This document shows, piece after piece, positions 19,871 to 27,503 of a stretch of DNA of 64,000 nt. The first letter of the stretch is position 1. Each line of letters begins with the position of its first letter. The translations under genes and the position numbers were made by a program. The notes under the pieces are model-generated. The model made no database searches. It saw only the letters and a program-made list of their open reading frames with translations, and was not told where the DNA came from. Origin of the DNA: Mycobacteroides immunogenum (lineage in GTDB: Bacteria > Actinomycetota > Actinomycetes > Mycobacteriales > Mycobacteriaceae); the NCBI RefSeq assembly GCF_001605725.1, contig NZ_CP011530.1:1-64000 (forward strand). Reading direction: 5' to 3'.

Positions 19871-19900
19871 CGATACTTTAGATATCGGCATCTAATGCCG
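19871..19900. promoter_or_regulatory. Inverted repeats in the methyltransferase-gyrA intergenic region
   Basis: Two adjacent perfect dyads: CGATA/TATCG (19871-19887) and CGGCAT/ATGCCG with a CTA loop (19886-19900). They lie upstream of the methyltransferase start on the minus strand and about 100 nt before gyrA, so they could be an operator of either gene. No regulator gene is adjacent. Confidence 0.4.
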
Positions 19901-20003
19901 CTGAGAACGACGCACGGGGCAGCGTCCGGGAAACCGGCCGGTGAAGTGACTAGGCTGGGGTGGTTGCCCGGCTTTCTGCGGGCGGAGCATGAACGAGGAG
20001 CAC

Positions 20004-22520
20004 ATGACCGACACAACGCTGCCCCCCGGCGGTGACGACGCCGTCGACCGAATCGAACCGGTAGACATCCAGCAGGAGATGCAGCGCAGCTACATCGACT
20101 ACGCCATGAGCGTGATCGTGGGCCGCGCCCTCCCCGAAGTCCGCGATGGCCTCAAGCCAGTACATCGCCGCGTCCTGTACGCGATGTACGACTCCGGCTT
20201 CCGCCCCGACCGGAGCCACGCCAAGTCGGCCCGCTCGGTCGCCGAGACCATGGGTAACTACCACCCCCACGGCGACGCCTCCATCTACGACACGTTGGTG
20301 CGTATGGCGCAGCCGTGGTCGCTGCGTTACCCGCTGGTGGACGGCCAAGGAAACTTCGGCTCACCGGGTAACGATCCTGCCGCCGCCATGCGTTACACCG
20401 AGGCCCGGCTGACGCCGCTGGCCATGGAGATGCTTCGTGAAATCGACGAGGAGACAGTCGATTTCATTCCGAACTACGACGGCCGGGTCATGGAGCCGAC
20501 CGTGCTGCCCAGCCGGTTCCCGAACTTGCTGGCCAACGGTTCGGGCGGCATCGCGGTCGGCATGGCCACCAACATGCCGCCGCACAACCTGCGCGAGCTG
20601 GCCGAGGCCGTCTACTGGGCGCTGGACAACCACGAGGCAGACGAGGAGACCACCCTCAAGGCGGTCTGCGAGAAGATCACCGGCCCTGACTTCCCGACAT
20701 CGGGCTTGATCGTTGGGACGCAAGGCATTCACGACGCCTACACCACGGGACGCGGCTCCATCCGTATGCGCGGTGTGGCCGAGATCGAGGAAGACTCCAA
20801 GGGCAGAACGTCTTTGGTGATCACCGAGCTGCCCTACCAGGTCAACCACGACAACTTCATCACCTCGATCGCCGAGCAGGTGCGCGACGGCAAGATCGCC
20901 GGCATCTCCAACATCGAGGACCAGAGTTCCGACCGTGTCGGTTTGCGAATTGTGGTGGTGCTCAAGCGCGATGCCGTGGCCAAGGTGGTACTGAACAATC
21001 TCTACAAGCACACCCAGCTGCAGACCAGCTTCGGCGCCAACATGCTGTCCATCGTCGACGGTGTGCCGCGCACACTGCGACTGGATCAGCTGATCCGGCT
21101 CTACGTCAATCACCAGTTGGACGTCATCATCCGGCGCACCCGGTACCGGTTGCGCAAGGCGAACGAGCGCGCGCACATCTTGCGCGGTTTGGTGAAAGCC
21201 CTTGACGCTCTAGATGAAGTGATCGCGTTGATCCGCGCGTCGCAGACCGTCGACATTGCCCGCACCGGCCTGATCGAGCTGCTGGACGTCGACGAGATCC
21301 AGGCGCAGGCCATCCTCGATATGCAGCTGCGCCGCCTGGCGGCCCTGGAGCGGCAGAAGATCATCGACGACCTGGCCAAGATCGAGGCCGAGATCGCCGA
21401 TCTCGAGGACATTCTGGCCAAGCCGGAACGTCAGCGCGCCATCGTGAAGGACGAGCTGGCCGAGATCACCGAGAAGTACGGCGACGACCGCCGCACCCGC
21501 ATCATCTCGGCCGACGGCGATGTTGCCGATGAGGATCTCATCGCGCGCGAGGACGTCGTCGTCACCATCACCGAAACCGGATACGCCAAGCGCACCAAGA
21601 CCGACCTCTACCGCAGCCAGAAGCGCGGCGGTAAGGGTGTGCAGGGTGCGGGCCTGAAGCAGGACGACATCGTCAAGCACTTCTTCGTGTGCTCGACGCA
21701 TGACTGGATCCTGTTCTTCACCACCAAGGGCCGTGTCTACCGCGCCAAGGCGTACGACCTGCCCGAAGCGGCTCGTACCGCACGCGGTCAGCACGTCGCC
21801 AACCTGCTGGCCTTCCAGCCGGAGGAGCGCATCGCGCAGGTCATCCAGATCAAGAGCTACGAAGACCAGCCGTACCTGGTGCTCGCCACCAAGAATGGCC
21901 TGGTCAAGAAGTCCAAGCTCACCGAGTTCGATTCCAACCGCAGCGGTGGCCTGGTGGCCGTGAACCTGCGTGACGGCGACGAGCTGGTGGGCGCGGTGCT
22001 GTGCTCGGCCGAGGACGATTTGCTCTTGGTTTCGGCGCACGGGCAGTCCATCCGATTCAGTGCCACCGACGAGGCGTTGCGCCCGATGGGCCGCGCCACC
22101 TCCGGCGTGCAGGGTATGCGCTTCAACGGTGAGGACGATCTGTTGTCGCTCAACGTCGTTCGCGAGGGCACCTACCTGCTGGTGGCCACCTCGGGCGGCT
22201 ACTCCAAGCGCACCGCGATCGAGGAGTACCCGGTGCAGGGCCGCGGCGGTAAGGGTGTGCTGACTGTTCAGTACGACCCGCGCCGTGGCTCCCTGGTCGG
22301 GGCGCTCGTCGTGGACGAGGAATCGGAGCTGTACGCCATCACCTCCGGCGGCGGTGTCATTCGCACCATCGCCAAACAGGTTCGGAAGGCCGGCCGCCAG
22401 ACCAAGGGCGTGCGGTTGATGAACCTCGGCGAGGGCGACACCCTGTTGGCGATCGCGCATAATGCCGATGAGGGGGATGCTGACCCCGATGACGGTACGG
22501 TCGGCGCCGAGAGCGAGTAA
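20004..22520 (+). CDS. gyrA: DNA gyrase subunit A
   Basis: The DNA-breaking subunit of gyrase; with GyrB it introduces negative supercoils and is the fluoroquinolone target. The 838-residue protein has the catalytic tyrosine Y131 (AAMRYTEAR) and the GyrA-box QKRGGKG in its C-terminal beta-pinwheel. The quinolone-resistance region reads [11 protein letters not shown], with alanine at residue 92 and aspartate at 96: the wild-type mycobacterial state. The start MTDTTLPPG at 20004 matches the family; an ATG at 19989 would add five residues. Confidence 0.98.
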   Translation: MTDTTLPPGGDDAVDRIEPVDIQQEMQRSYIDYAMSVIVGRALPEVRDGLKPVHRRVLYAMYDSGFRPDRSHAKSARSVAETMGNYHPHGDASIYDTLVRMAQPWSLRYPLVDGQGNFGSPGNDPAAAMRYTEARLTPLAMEMLREIDEETVDFIPNYDGRVMEPTVLPSRFPNLLANGSGGIAVGMATNMPPHNLRELAEAVYWALDNHEADEETTLKAVCEKITGPDFPTSGLIVGTQGIHDAYTTGRGSIRMRGVAEIEEDSKGRTSLVITELPYQVNHDNFITSIAEQVRDGKIAGISNIEDQSSDRVGLRIVVVLKRDAVAKVVLNNLYKHTQLQTSFGANMLSIVDGVPRTLRLDQLIRLYVNHQLDVIIRRTRYRLRKANERAHILRGLVKALDALDEVIALIRASQTVDIARTGLIELLDVDEIQAQAILDMQLRRLAALERQKIIDDLAKIEAEIADLEDILAKPERQRAIVKDELAEITEKYGDDRRTRIISADGDVADEDLIAREDVVVTITETGYAKRTKTDLYRSQKRGGKGVQGAGLKQDDIVKHFFVCSTHDWILFFTTKGRVYRAKAYDLPEAARTARGQHVANLLAFQPEERIAQVIQIKSYEDQPYLVLATKNGLVKKSKLTEFDSNRSGGLVAVNLRDGDELVGAVLCSAEDDLLLVSAHGQSIRFSATDEALRPMGRATSGVQGMRFNGEDDLLSLNVVREGTYLLVATSGGYSKRTAIEEYPVQGRGGKGVLTVQYDPRRGSLVGALVVDEESELYAITSGGGVIRTIAKQVRKAGRQTKGVRLMNLGEGDTLLAIAHNADEGDADPDDGTVGAESE

Positions 22521-22530
22521 GGAGCAGTAG

Positions 22531-23496
22531 GTGAGTTCACCGAACGATCCCGGGGATTCTGGCGCGAACGAACGCCCCGTGGAACAGACGGACTTACCTC
22601 CCTGGCAGCGGGCGGAGCGGCGGCGTGGTTCACACGCCGCCGCTACCGGCCCGCAGCGGATTCAGGGCCGCGAACCGCGCCCCGGTGGCGCACCGACGGA
22701 GATCATTCCCATCGTGGACGACGCGTCAGCCCCTCCGACTGCGCCCACATCGGCCCCACGACCCACGAGTCGCCCGTCCGCGGGACTCGATGCCAGGCTC
22801 AGCAGATTCATCTCTGGAACGGCTGCACCGGCCGGATTCACCACCCCGCCCACCCGTCCCGAGCCGGAGCCGGAAGCCGAGCCGGAGGCCTATGACGAGG
22901 TGCCAGAGCTCCCCGACAGACCGGAGCGCTCCGACAGGGCTGAGAGGGCTGAACGGCCGGAGCCGCCGCGTTCGGGCACCCCGTGGGGCGAGTCCAGCGC
23001 GCAGGAGCCGGTACGCGCCCCCAAGAGCGCCCTCAAGAACGAGGACCTCCCGGACCTGTCCGGTCCGGTCCCCCGTCCCCCGCGCCGAAGTGAAGCGGCA
23101 CAAGGTGGCTCCGCAATTACCGTGGGTCCCTCGCGACGGGGGCCATTGCGTGCGTCCATGCAGATCCGGCGCATCGACCCGTGGGCGACGCTGAAGGTGT
23201 CGCTGGTGCTGTCTGTGGTGTTCTTCTTCGTCTGGATGATCGCCGTCGCCATGCTGTACCTGGTGCTGGGCGCGATGGGCGTGTGGTCGAAGCTCAACGA
23301 GAACGTCGGCGAGCTCATCACCAACAGCGGCGGCGGTGAGTTGGTGTCCAGCGGCACCATCTTCGGTACCGCGCTGCTCATCGGTTTGGTGAACATTGTT
23401 CTGATGACCGCCGCCGCCACGATCGGGGCGTTCATCTACAACCTGACCACGGATCTTGTGGGTGGTATCGAGATCACATTGGCCGATCGCGACTAA
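22531..23496 (+). CDS. DUF3566 domain membrane protein
   Basis: A 321-residue protein conserved just after gyrA in mycobacteria (Rv0007-like). The first 200 residues are proline-, arginine- and glutamate-rich and probably disordered. The DUF3566 domain (about 205-320) contains two membrane segments near 220-245 and 275-300. The start is GTG, 10 nt after gyrA and preceded by GGAGCAG, so it is co-transcribed with gyrA. Function unknown; a link to the cell envelope or division is often proposed. Confidence 0.9.
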   Translation: MSSPNDPGDSGANERPVEQTDLPPWQRAERRRGSHAAATGPQRIQGREPRPGGAPTEIIPIVDDASAPPTAPTSAPRPTSRPSAGLDARLSRFISGTAAPAGFTTPPTRPEPEPEAEPEAYDEVPELPDRPERSDRAERAERPEPPRSGTPWGESSAQEPVRAPKSALKNEDLPDLSGPVPRPPRRSEAAQGGSAITVGPSRRGPLRASMQIRRIDPWATLKVSLVLSVVFFFVWMIAVAMLYLVLGAMGVWSKLNENVGELITNSGGGELVSSGTIFGTALLIGLVNIVLMTAAATIGAFIYNLTTDLVGGIEITLADRD

Positions 23497-23544
23497 CGGT
23501 TTGGGATGCACCGCATCTGTGCGGTAATCTCTGCGTTCGGTTCA

Positions 23545-23621
23545 GGGGCTATAGCTCAGGCGGTTAGAGCGCTTCGCTGATAACGAAGAGGTCGGAGGTT
23601 CGAGTCCTCCTAGCCCCACCA
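23545..23621 (+). tRNA. tRNA-Ile (anticodon GAT), CCA encoded
   Basis: A complete cloverleaf: the acceptor arms GGGGCTA and TAGCCCC pair perfectly, the anticodon loop CTGATAA is closed by CTTCG/CGAAG, and the T-arm is GGAGG TTCGAGT CCTCC. It is the first gene of the tRNA-Ile/tRNA-Ala pair that follows gyrA in mycobacteria. Confidence 0.97.
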
Positions 23622-23643
23622 CACTTGTTGGGAGGTTCACCAC

Positions 23644-23757
23644 GTGAGAGTGCTGCTGCTGGTGCTCGCACTGCTGGGCGTGGCCTACGCGGCAGCACTC
23701 ACCGTGGCTCGCAGCAACATGGAAGTGTGGCACACAGCAGCAGGTGAGGGGCCTTAG
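23644..23757 (+). CDS. Small membrane protein, DLW-39-like
   Basis: A 37-residue open frame (GTG start) between the two tRNA genes: an N-terminal hydrophobic helix (VLLLVLALLGVAYAAAL) and a short polar tail NMEVWHTAAGEGP. A GGGAGG site lies 8 nt upstream. It resembles the DLW-39 family of tiny actinobacterial proteins found near gyrA. Its last codons and TAG stop lie inside the 5' end of tRNA-Ala (overlap 23748-23757). Confidence 0.55.
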   Translation: MRVLLLVLALLGVAYAAALTVARSNMEVWHTAAGEGP

Positions 23758-23806
23758 CTCAGTTGGTAGAGCGCTACCTTTGCAAGGTAGATGTCAGGAG
23801 TTCGAG
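23748..23806 (+). pseudogene. 5' part of interrupted tRNA-Ala (TGC)
   Basis: The first 59 nt of a tRNA-Ala: acceptor strand GGGGCCT, D-arm, anticodon arm CTACC TTTGCAA GGTAG, and the T-arm up to AGGAG TTCGAG. The sequence then departs (CATTATC...) and cannot close the T-stem or acceptor. The missing 14 nt (TCTCCTAGGCTCCA) are at 47779-47792; joined, they restore a perfect T-stem (AGGAG/CTCCT) and acceptor stem. The gene has been split by the insertion that follows. Confidence 0.88.
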
Positions 23807-23856
23807 CATTATCTCCAGCTGACGGGTTCGATGAGGGGTTGACCGGCAGGGATGCT

Positions 23857-23876
23857 GTGGTGGACATGTCCACCAC
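23857..23876. repeat. 20-bp perfect palindrome near the island's left end
   Basis: GTGGTGGACATGTCCACCAC is fully self-complementary. It lies 50 nt inside the left junction, in a 125-bp noncoding stretch that also holds CCCAC/GTGGG and TGACCG/CGGTCA dyads. It could bind a recombinase or regulator at the transposon end; inference only. Confidence 0.6.
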
Positions 23877-23931
23877 GAGGTCGTAGTTTGGCGGTCAGCC
23901 GGCGCCCACTCGGTGGGTGACAACCGAATAC

Positions 23932-24007
23932 GGGGGCTTAGCTCAGTTGGTAGAGCATCGCCTTTGCAAGGCGAGGGTCAGGGGTTCGAATCCCCTAGCC
24001 TCCACCA
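23932..24007 (+). tRNA. tRNA-Ala (anticodon TGC), intact, carried by the island
   Basis: A complete cloverleaf: acceptor GGGGGCT/AGCCTCC (one G-U pair), anticodon arm TCGCC TTTGCAA GGCGA, T-arm AGGGG TTCGAAT CCCCT, CCA encoded. It has the same anticodon as the split chromosomal gene but differs in the acceptor, anticodon and T stems, so it is not a simple repaired copy. It presumably supplies the essential tRNA-Ala(TGC). Confidence 0.95.
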
Positions 24008-24008
24008 T
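23993..24008 (+). repeat. att-like 16-bp direct repeat, copy 1 (tRNA-Ala 3' end)
   Basis: CCCTAGCCTCCACCAT covers the 3' end of the intact tRNA-Ala and is repeated exactly at 24538-24553. A direct repeat of a tRNA 3' end is the usual footprint of site-specific integration, so these may be attL and attR of a small element or a decayed one. Confidence 0.6.
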
Positions 24009-24036
24009 GTGATGAGTCGCGACATGAGTCACGAGG

Positions 24037-24067
24037 AAGCCCCCGGCCATCGGCCGGGGGGGCTTTC
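24037..24067 (+). terminator. Rho-independent terminator after tRNA-Ala
   Basis: A long GC stem (AGCCCCCGGCC with GGCCGGGGGGGCT, 3-nt loop ATC) starts 30 nt after the tRNA and is followed by TTTCT. It should end the tRNA transcript. Confidence 0.8.
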
Positions 24068-24072
24068 TGCGT

Positions 24073-24444
24073 GTTGCGCCAGTAGGCCTTGTCGGGCTGG
24101 ATGTCGTTTGATGCGATGACTTCGCCGGTGTCGAGGTGGATGACGGTGATGGTGTGGTCGTCGGCTACGGCGATGCCGCGTTTGCCGGCATGTTCGATTC
24201 CGATGCCGAGGTGACGCATCCTGCCGGCGTGGCGGAAGCTCATAGGTCGATGATCTTCTCGTGTACCGCTTCTGGTGTAGCTCGGTCGCCGGGAGCGCGG
24301 TTCGACGGCATTGAGGCCGTCGGTGCGGTAGCGGGCGAGCAGGCGGTGGAGCTGGCGGCGTGAGTAGCCGTACTGGCGGGCAGTGTCGGTGACCGAGAGC
24401 TGGTGGGAGACGACCTTCATCACTGCGACGCGTGCACGGGACAT
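24073..24444 (-). pseudogene. IS481-family transposase, internally deleted
   Basis: The frame begins with an IS481-type helix-turn-helix (SVTDTARQYGYSRRQLHRLL, about residues 17-36). After residue 60 it jumps to the C-terminal end typical of the family (MRHLGIGIEHAGKR ... DTGEVIASNDIQPDKAYW). The whole DDE catalytic core is missing, so the product cannot transpose. It lies between the two att-like repeats. Confidence 0.75.
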
Positions 24445-24537
24445 GCACGGTCACTCTCGCCTCCGCGGCAGGGGTGCGACGTATGTCCCGACTCATCAGC
24501 GACGTATCACCTGTGACAGATGTCGTGAACCCAGAAA

Positions 24538-24553
24538 CCCTAGCCTCCACCAT
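24538..24553 (+). repeat. att-like 16-bp direct repeat, copy 2
   Basis: An exact copy of the tRNA-Ala 3' end CCCTAGCCTCCACCAT, 545 bp downstream of copy 1. The sequence upstream of it does not resemble the rest of the tRNA. The stretch from here to 24631 holds no gene. Confidence 0.6.
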
Positions 24554-24647
24554 AGGGTCACTACTAGAACCCAGGGCTGAATGAACGACCTGGAGCAGGA
24601 TCCCTTCTCCTCCCTTCATTCGGGCAGTGCCTGAAGTGCCCTGGGTT

Positions 24648-25568
24648 TCATTCCGGCCCGGTTGGTAGAGCCAGGGTGGGTCGGCTCTCGTACTTGTAGT
24701 GTGCCTCTGTTTCGACGGGGGTGCGATACCCGAGGGCTTCGGGCAGGCGTTCGTGGTTGAACCAGTGCACCCATTCCATTGTTGCGAGCTCGAGTTGCTC
24801 GACGGTTTTCCAGGGGCCGCGGCGGATCAGTTCGGCTTTGTAGGCGGCGTTGACGGCTTCGGCGAGGGCATTGTCGTAGCTGTCGCCGCGGGATCCGACC
24901 GAGGCGGTGATGCCGAGTTCGGCGAGCCGATCGGTGTAGATCACGCTGAGGTATTGGCTGCCGCGGTCGCTGTGGTGGATGAGGTCACGCAGGTCTGCGC
25001 CATCGGTCTGCCAGATCGCGTAGTTGAACGCTTCGAGGGGAAGATCGGCGGTCCGCATGGTCGGTGTGACGGCCCATCCGACGATCTTGCGGGTGCAGAC
25101 GTCGGTGACGAACGCGGTGTAGGCCATCGATTGCCAGGTCCGGGTGTAAGTGATGTCGACGACCCACAACCGGTTCGGGGCGCTCGCGTGGAAGTGGCGT
25201 TCAACGAGATCGGCGGGGCGTTGTTGAGTGGGGTCGGGGTGGGTGGTGAACACCTTCCGTCCTCGCTGAACGCCTTGCAAACCAGCAGCTTTCATCAATC
25301 TCGCGGTTCTGTCGCGGCCGATGTCCCATCCGGTTCGGCGCATCGCGGCGTGCATCTTGCGTACCCCGTAGACGGAGAAGTTGTCCCGATGGATCCGCCG
25401 CAATTCGTCGATCAGTTCCCGGTCCATCAGAGCGCGATCGGATGGCGGCCGGGTCCTGGCGGCGCGGTAGCCGCGGGAGGTGAGAAACCCCGCATCCGTC
25501 GCACGCAGGGTGCGGCAGATGAGCTCGACCCCGAACCGATGCCGATACCGGTCGATGTATCGGATCAT
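24648..25568 (-). CDS. IS3-family transposase OrfB (DDE integrase domain)
   Basis: A 306-residue catalytic part of the IS3 transposase with D138 (VVDITY), D201 (HHSDRGSQY) and E237 (ALAEAVNAAYK), the D-D-35-E spacing of the family, preceded by the HTH_21-like region (VYGVRKMHAAM). The ATG overlaps the orfA stop (ATGA); the active product is normally an OrfAB frameshift fusion. It looks intact. Confidence 0.93.
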   Translation of the reverse strand: MIRYIDRYRHRFGVELICRTLRATDAGFLTSRGYRAARTRPPSDRALMDRELIDELRRIHRDNFSVYGVRKMHAAMRRTGWDIGRDRTARLMKAAGLQGVQRGRKVFTTHPDPTQQRPADLVERHFHASAPNRLWVVDITYTRTWQSMAYTAFVTDVCTRKIVGWAVTPTMRTADLPLEAFNYAIWQTDGADLRDLIHHSDRGSQYLSVIYTDRLAELGITASVGSRGDSYDNALAEAVNAAYKAELIRRGPWKTVEQLELATMEWVHWFNHERLPEALGYRTPVETEAHYKYESRPTLALPTGPE

Positions 25569-25885
25569 CGCTGGGCGGGACGGTCGAGCTCCGCGGCGAA
25601 AAACGCCGACGCCGTCTTCAAGATCTCATTCGCCCTGCGCAGCTCGGCGTTCTCGCGTTTGAGCCGGCGGATCTCCTCATCCCCGGCGGAGGTCACGCCC
25701 GTGCGCTGACCGGTGTCGATCTGACGTTTGCGCACCCAGCGGGTCAATCCCTGCTGACTGCAGCCGCGCTGGGCGGCGACCTTCTGGATCGCCCCGTACT
25801 CGGTCACCTGCGGGTTGTCCTCCCGCGCCTCGGCGACCATCCGGACACCCCGATCACGGAACTCCTGCGGATATTGACGTGGCAT
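25565..25885 (-). CDS. IS3-family transposase OrfA (helix-turn-helix)
   Basis: A 106-residue DNA-binding protein that recognises the element ends. It has the family start MPRQYPQEFRDRGVRMV, an HTH (AIQKVAAQRGCSQQGLTRWV), and a leucine-zipper-like helix (EEIRRLKRENAELRRANEIL). I chose the ATG at 25885; upstream in-frame codons run into the terminal repeat. Confidence 0.9.
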   Translation of the reverse strand: MPRQYPQEFRDRGVRMVAEAREDNPQVTEYGAIQKVAAQRGCSQQGLTRWVRKRQIDTGQRTGVTSAGDEEIRRLKRENAELRRANEILKTASAFFAAELDRPAQR

Positions 25886-26038
25886 GGCTTCGATCCTCTC
25901 CGATAGAGGTCGGAACGGAACCCCGAACACTTCACCTAGTGTTGCGCTACACCCTTGGATCCACCGGTGCTAACAACGCCACTTACACCGAAAATCTGAC
26001 ACTCCCATTCACCGCGGACGGCCCGGGATGGCTCAGCG

Positions 26039-27043
26039 TTACGTGTGCCGGAACTCGCTCGGAGAGCGGCCGGTCCATCGCTTGAAAGCGTGTGAGAAGT
26101 TGGTGAGGTCGCTGTATCCGAGATCTGTGGCGATCTCGCTCACCGACATTGATTGGTCGAGTAGCTGCAGCATCGCGCGCTCGCGCAGGAATGACTGGTG
26201 CAACTCGCGAAAGGTGGTCCCCTCTTCGGCGAGGCGGCGCTTGAGCGTGCTGGCGGATATCGACAGCTCATGTGCGACCCAATGGCTACCTCGCTGTCCG
26301 GAATGCTGCTCCAACAGTCGTCTCACCTTCTCTGAGAACGACGTTGTTCTGCTCCGCTGGTCGAGAGTTCGTTGCAGATCGACGATGGCGAGTCGATAAG
26401 CGAGGGGATCGGAGAACCGGCAGACCTCGTTGAGCGTGTCTGCGGGGATATAGAGAAAGGACGTTGGAGCGTCAAAGCACAGGCGCCCGGCCAGCACGTC
26501 CTTATGGTGGGTCAGAGAGGTCGGCGCTGGCCAGCTCAGGTGGAGTGTGACCGTCGGCATGTCGCCGGCGAGCATGGCAAGCAGCCGCAGGAGCACTGAC
26601 CCGCTGTAGGCAACGACCAGGCAGTCCAGGGCCAGGTCGCTTGTATGCGCGGTGAGCCCGACAGTGAGGCCGTGGTCACTCGGATGGAACTGTGGGCTGA
26701 GTGCTGTCGAGATCAACGGCAAGTAGGTGAGCAGCTCTACGATCTCGGCTACCGAGCCTGCGCTGACCAGCGGAAAACTCAACGGGCCGAAGGACGTCAA
26801 TTGGGCCTGTTCAGCGAATGTGAAGCCGAGCAGGGTTGCCTGGTCGACGTCGAGTTCGGGGTAGACCTCCCGAAACCACCGGATCGGGGCCTGGACGTCA
26901 TGCTGGATCAGCATCGCCTCGTTGGTTCCTTCGCGAGCCATGATGTTGCGAAGCCGCGCTGCAGCGTCTGAGTCGAGTGCTTGGCTCTCGAGCAGTTGCA
27001 CGAACATGAGCGGAGGCACGCCCTCGTCATTGAGGTTCACCAT
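26039..27043 (-). CDS. AraC-family transcriptional regulator
   Basis: A 334-residue regulator with an N-terminal effector-binding domain of the Arabinose_bd type (about 20-205) and a C-terminal double HTH (about 240-334; ISASTLKRRLAEEG, MSVSEIATDLGYSDLTNFSHAFKRWTG). The minus-strand start is preceded by AAAGGGA. It is divergent from the ferredoxin/P450 operon across a 115-bp gap. This is the typical layout for a substrate-responsive activator, as known for CYP153-type alkane oxidation operons. Confidence 0.9.
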   Translation of the reverse strand: MVNLNDEGVPPLMFVQLLESQALDSDAAARLRNIMAREGTNEAMLIQHDVQAPIRWFREVYPELDVDQATLLGFTFAEQAQLTSFGPLSFPLVSAGSVAEIVELLTYLPLISTALSPQFHPSDHGLTVGLTAHTSDLALDCLVVAYSGSVLLRLLAMLAGDMPTVTLHLSWPAPTSLTHHKDVLAGRLCFDAPTSFLYIPADTLNEVCRFSDPLAYRLAIVDLQRTLDQRSRTTSFSEKVRRLLEQHSGQRGSHWVAHELSISASTLKRRLAEEGTTFRELHQSFLRERAMLQLLDQSMSVSEIATDLGYSDLTNFSHAFKRWTGRSPSEFRHT

Positions 27044-27158
27044 AGTCCCTTTGAGCTGAATTCACAAGTTTCTGACTCCGTCGAACATGGTCGCAGCGCC
27101 CATCCTCGACAACACTTTGACCAAGTTCCCGCTGAGGACAACGTATCAGGAGTTGGCT

Positions 27159-27479
27159 ATGGCATTTGTCACCTTTGTCTCCCACGACGGCGAGAAGCAC
27201 GAAGCGCCCTTCGAGGAAGGGCAGTCGCTGATGCAGGTCGCGACCAACAACGCGGTCCCCGGAATCAACGGCGACTGTGGAGGCGAAGCCGCCTGTGGCA
27301 CCTGTCATGTGATCGTCGATTCGCAATGGTCCGAGCAGGTCGGCCTCTCCGGATCCGATGAGGAGGAGATGCTCGCGATGAACCCAGAGCGCCAGCCGAC
27401 CTCTCGGCTGTCCTGCCAGATGGTGGCCTGCGCGGAGTGGGACGGCTTGATCGTCCAACTACCCGAATTCCAGATGTGA
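27159..27479 (+). CDS. [2Fe-2S] ferredoxin
   Basis: A 106-residue adrenodoxin/putidaredoxin-type ferredoxin. The cluster ligands are C40, C46, C49 and C86 (GDCGGEAACGTCH ... LSCQ). It passes electrons from the reductase to the P450. The ATG at 27159 has CAGGAGTT upstream and gives the family start MAFVTFVSHDG; an in-frame upstream start is unlikely. First gene of the oxidation operon, 24 nt before the CYP153-like gene. Confidence 0.95.
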   Translation: MAFVTFVSHDGEKHEAPFEEGQSLMQVATNNAVPGINGDCGGEAACGTCHVIVDSQWSEQVGLSGSDEEEMLAMNPERQPTSRLSCQMVACAEWDGLIVQLPEFQM

Positions 27480-27503
27480 CGACGAGAGACAGAGTAAGAC
27501 CTG

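Larger units (their letters stand above)
24632..25934 (-). mobile_element. IS3-family insertion sequence
   Basis: 1303 bp bounded by imperfect 27-bp inverted repeats (TGAAGTGCCCTGGGTTTCAT at the left; the right end read on the minus strand starts TGAAGTGTTCGGGGTTCCGT; about 20 of 27 match). It contains overlapping orfA and orfB on the minus strand. The flanking 3-nt sequences (GCC and CCT) do not match, so no target duplication is visible. Confidence 0.88.

Noticed and set aside
23807..24553. The 16-bp repeat as the boundary of the whole 24-kb island
   Set aside because: No third copy is present at the right end; the right end instead matches the other split tRNA-Ala, so the repeat marks a separate event.
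24699..25709. 336-codon plus-strand frame across the IS3 element
   Set aside because: Antisense to the intact IS3 transposase genes.
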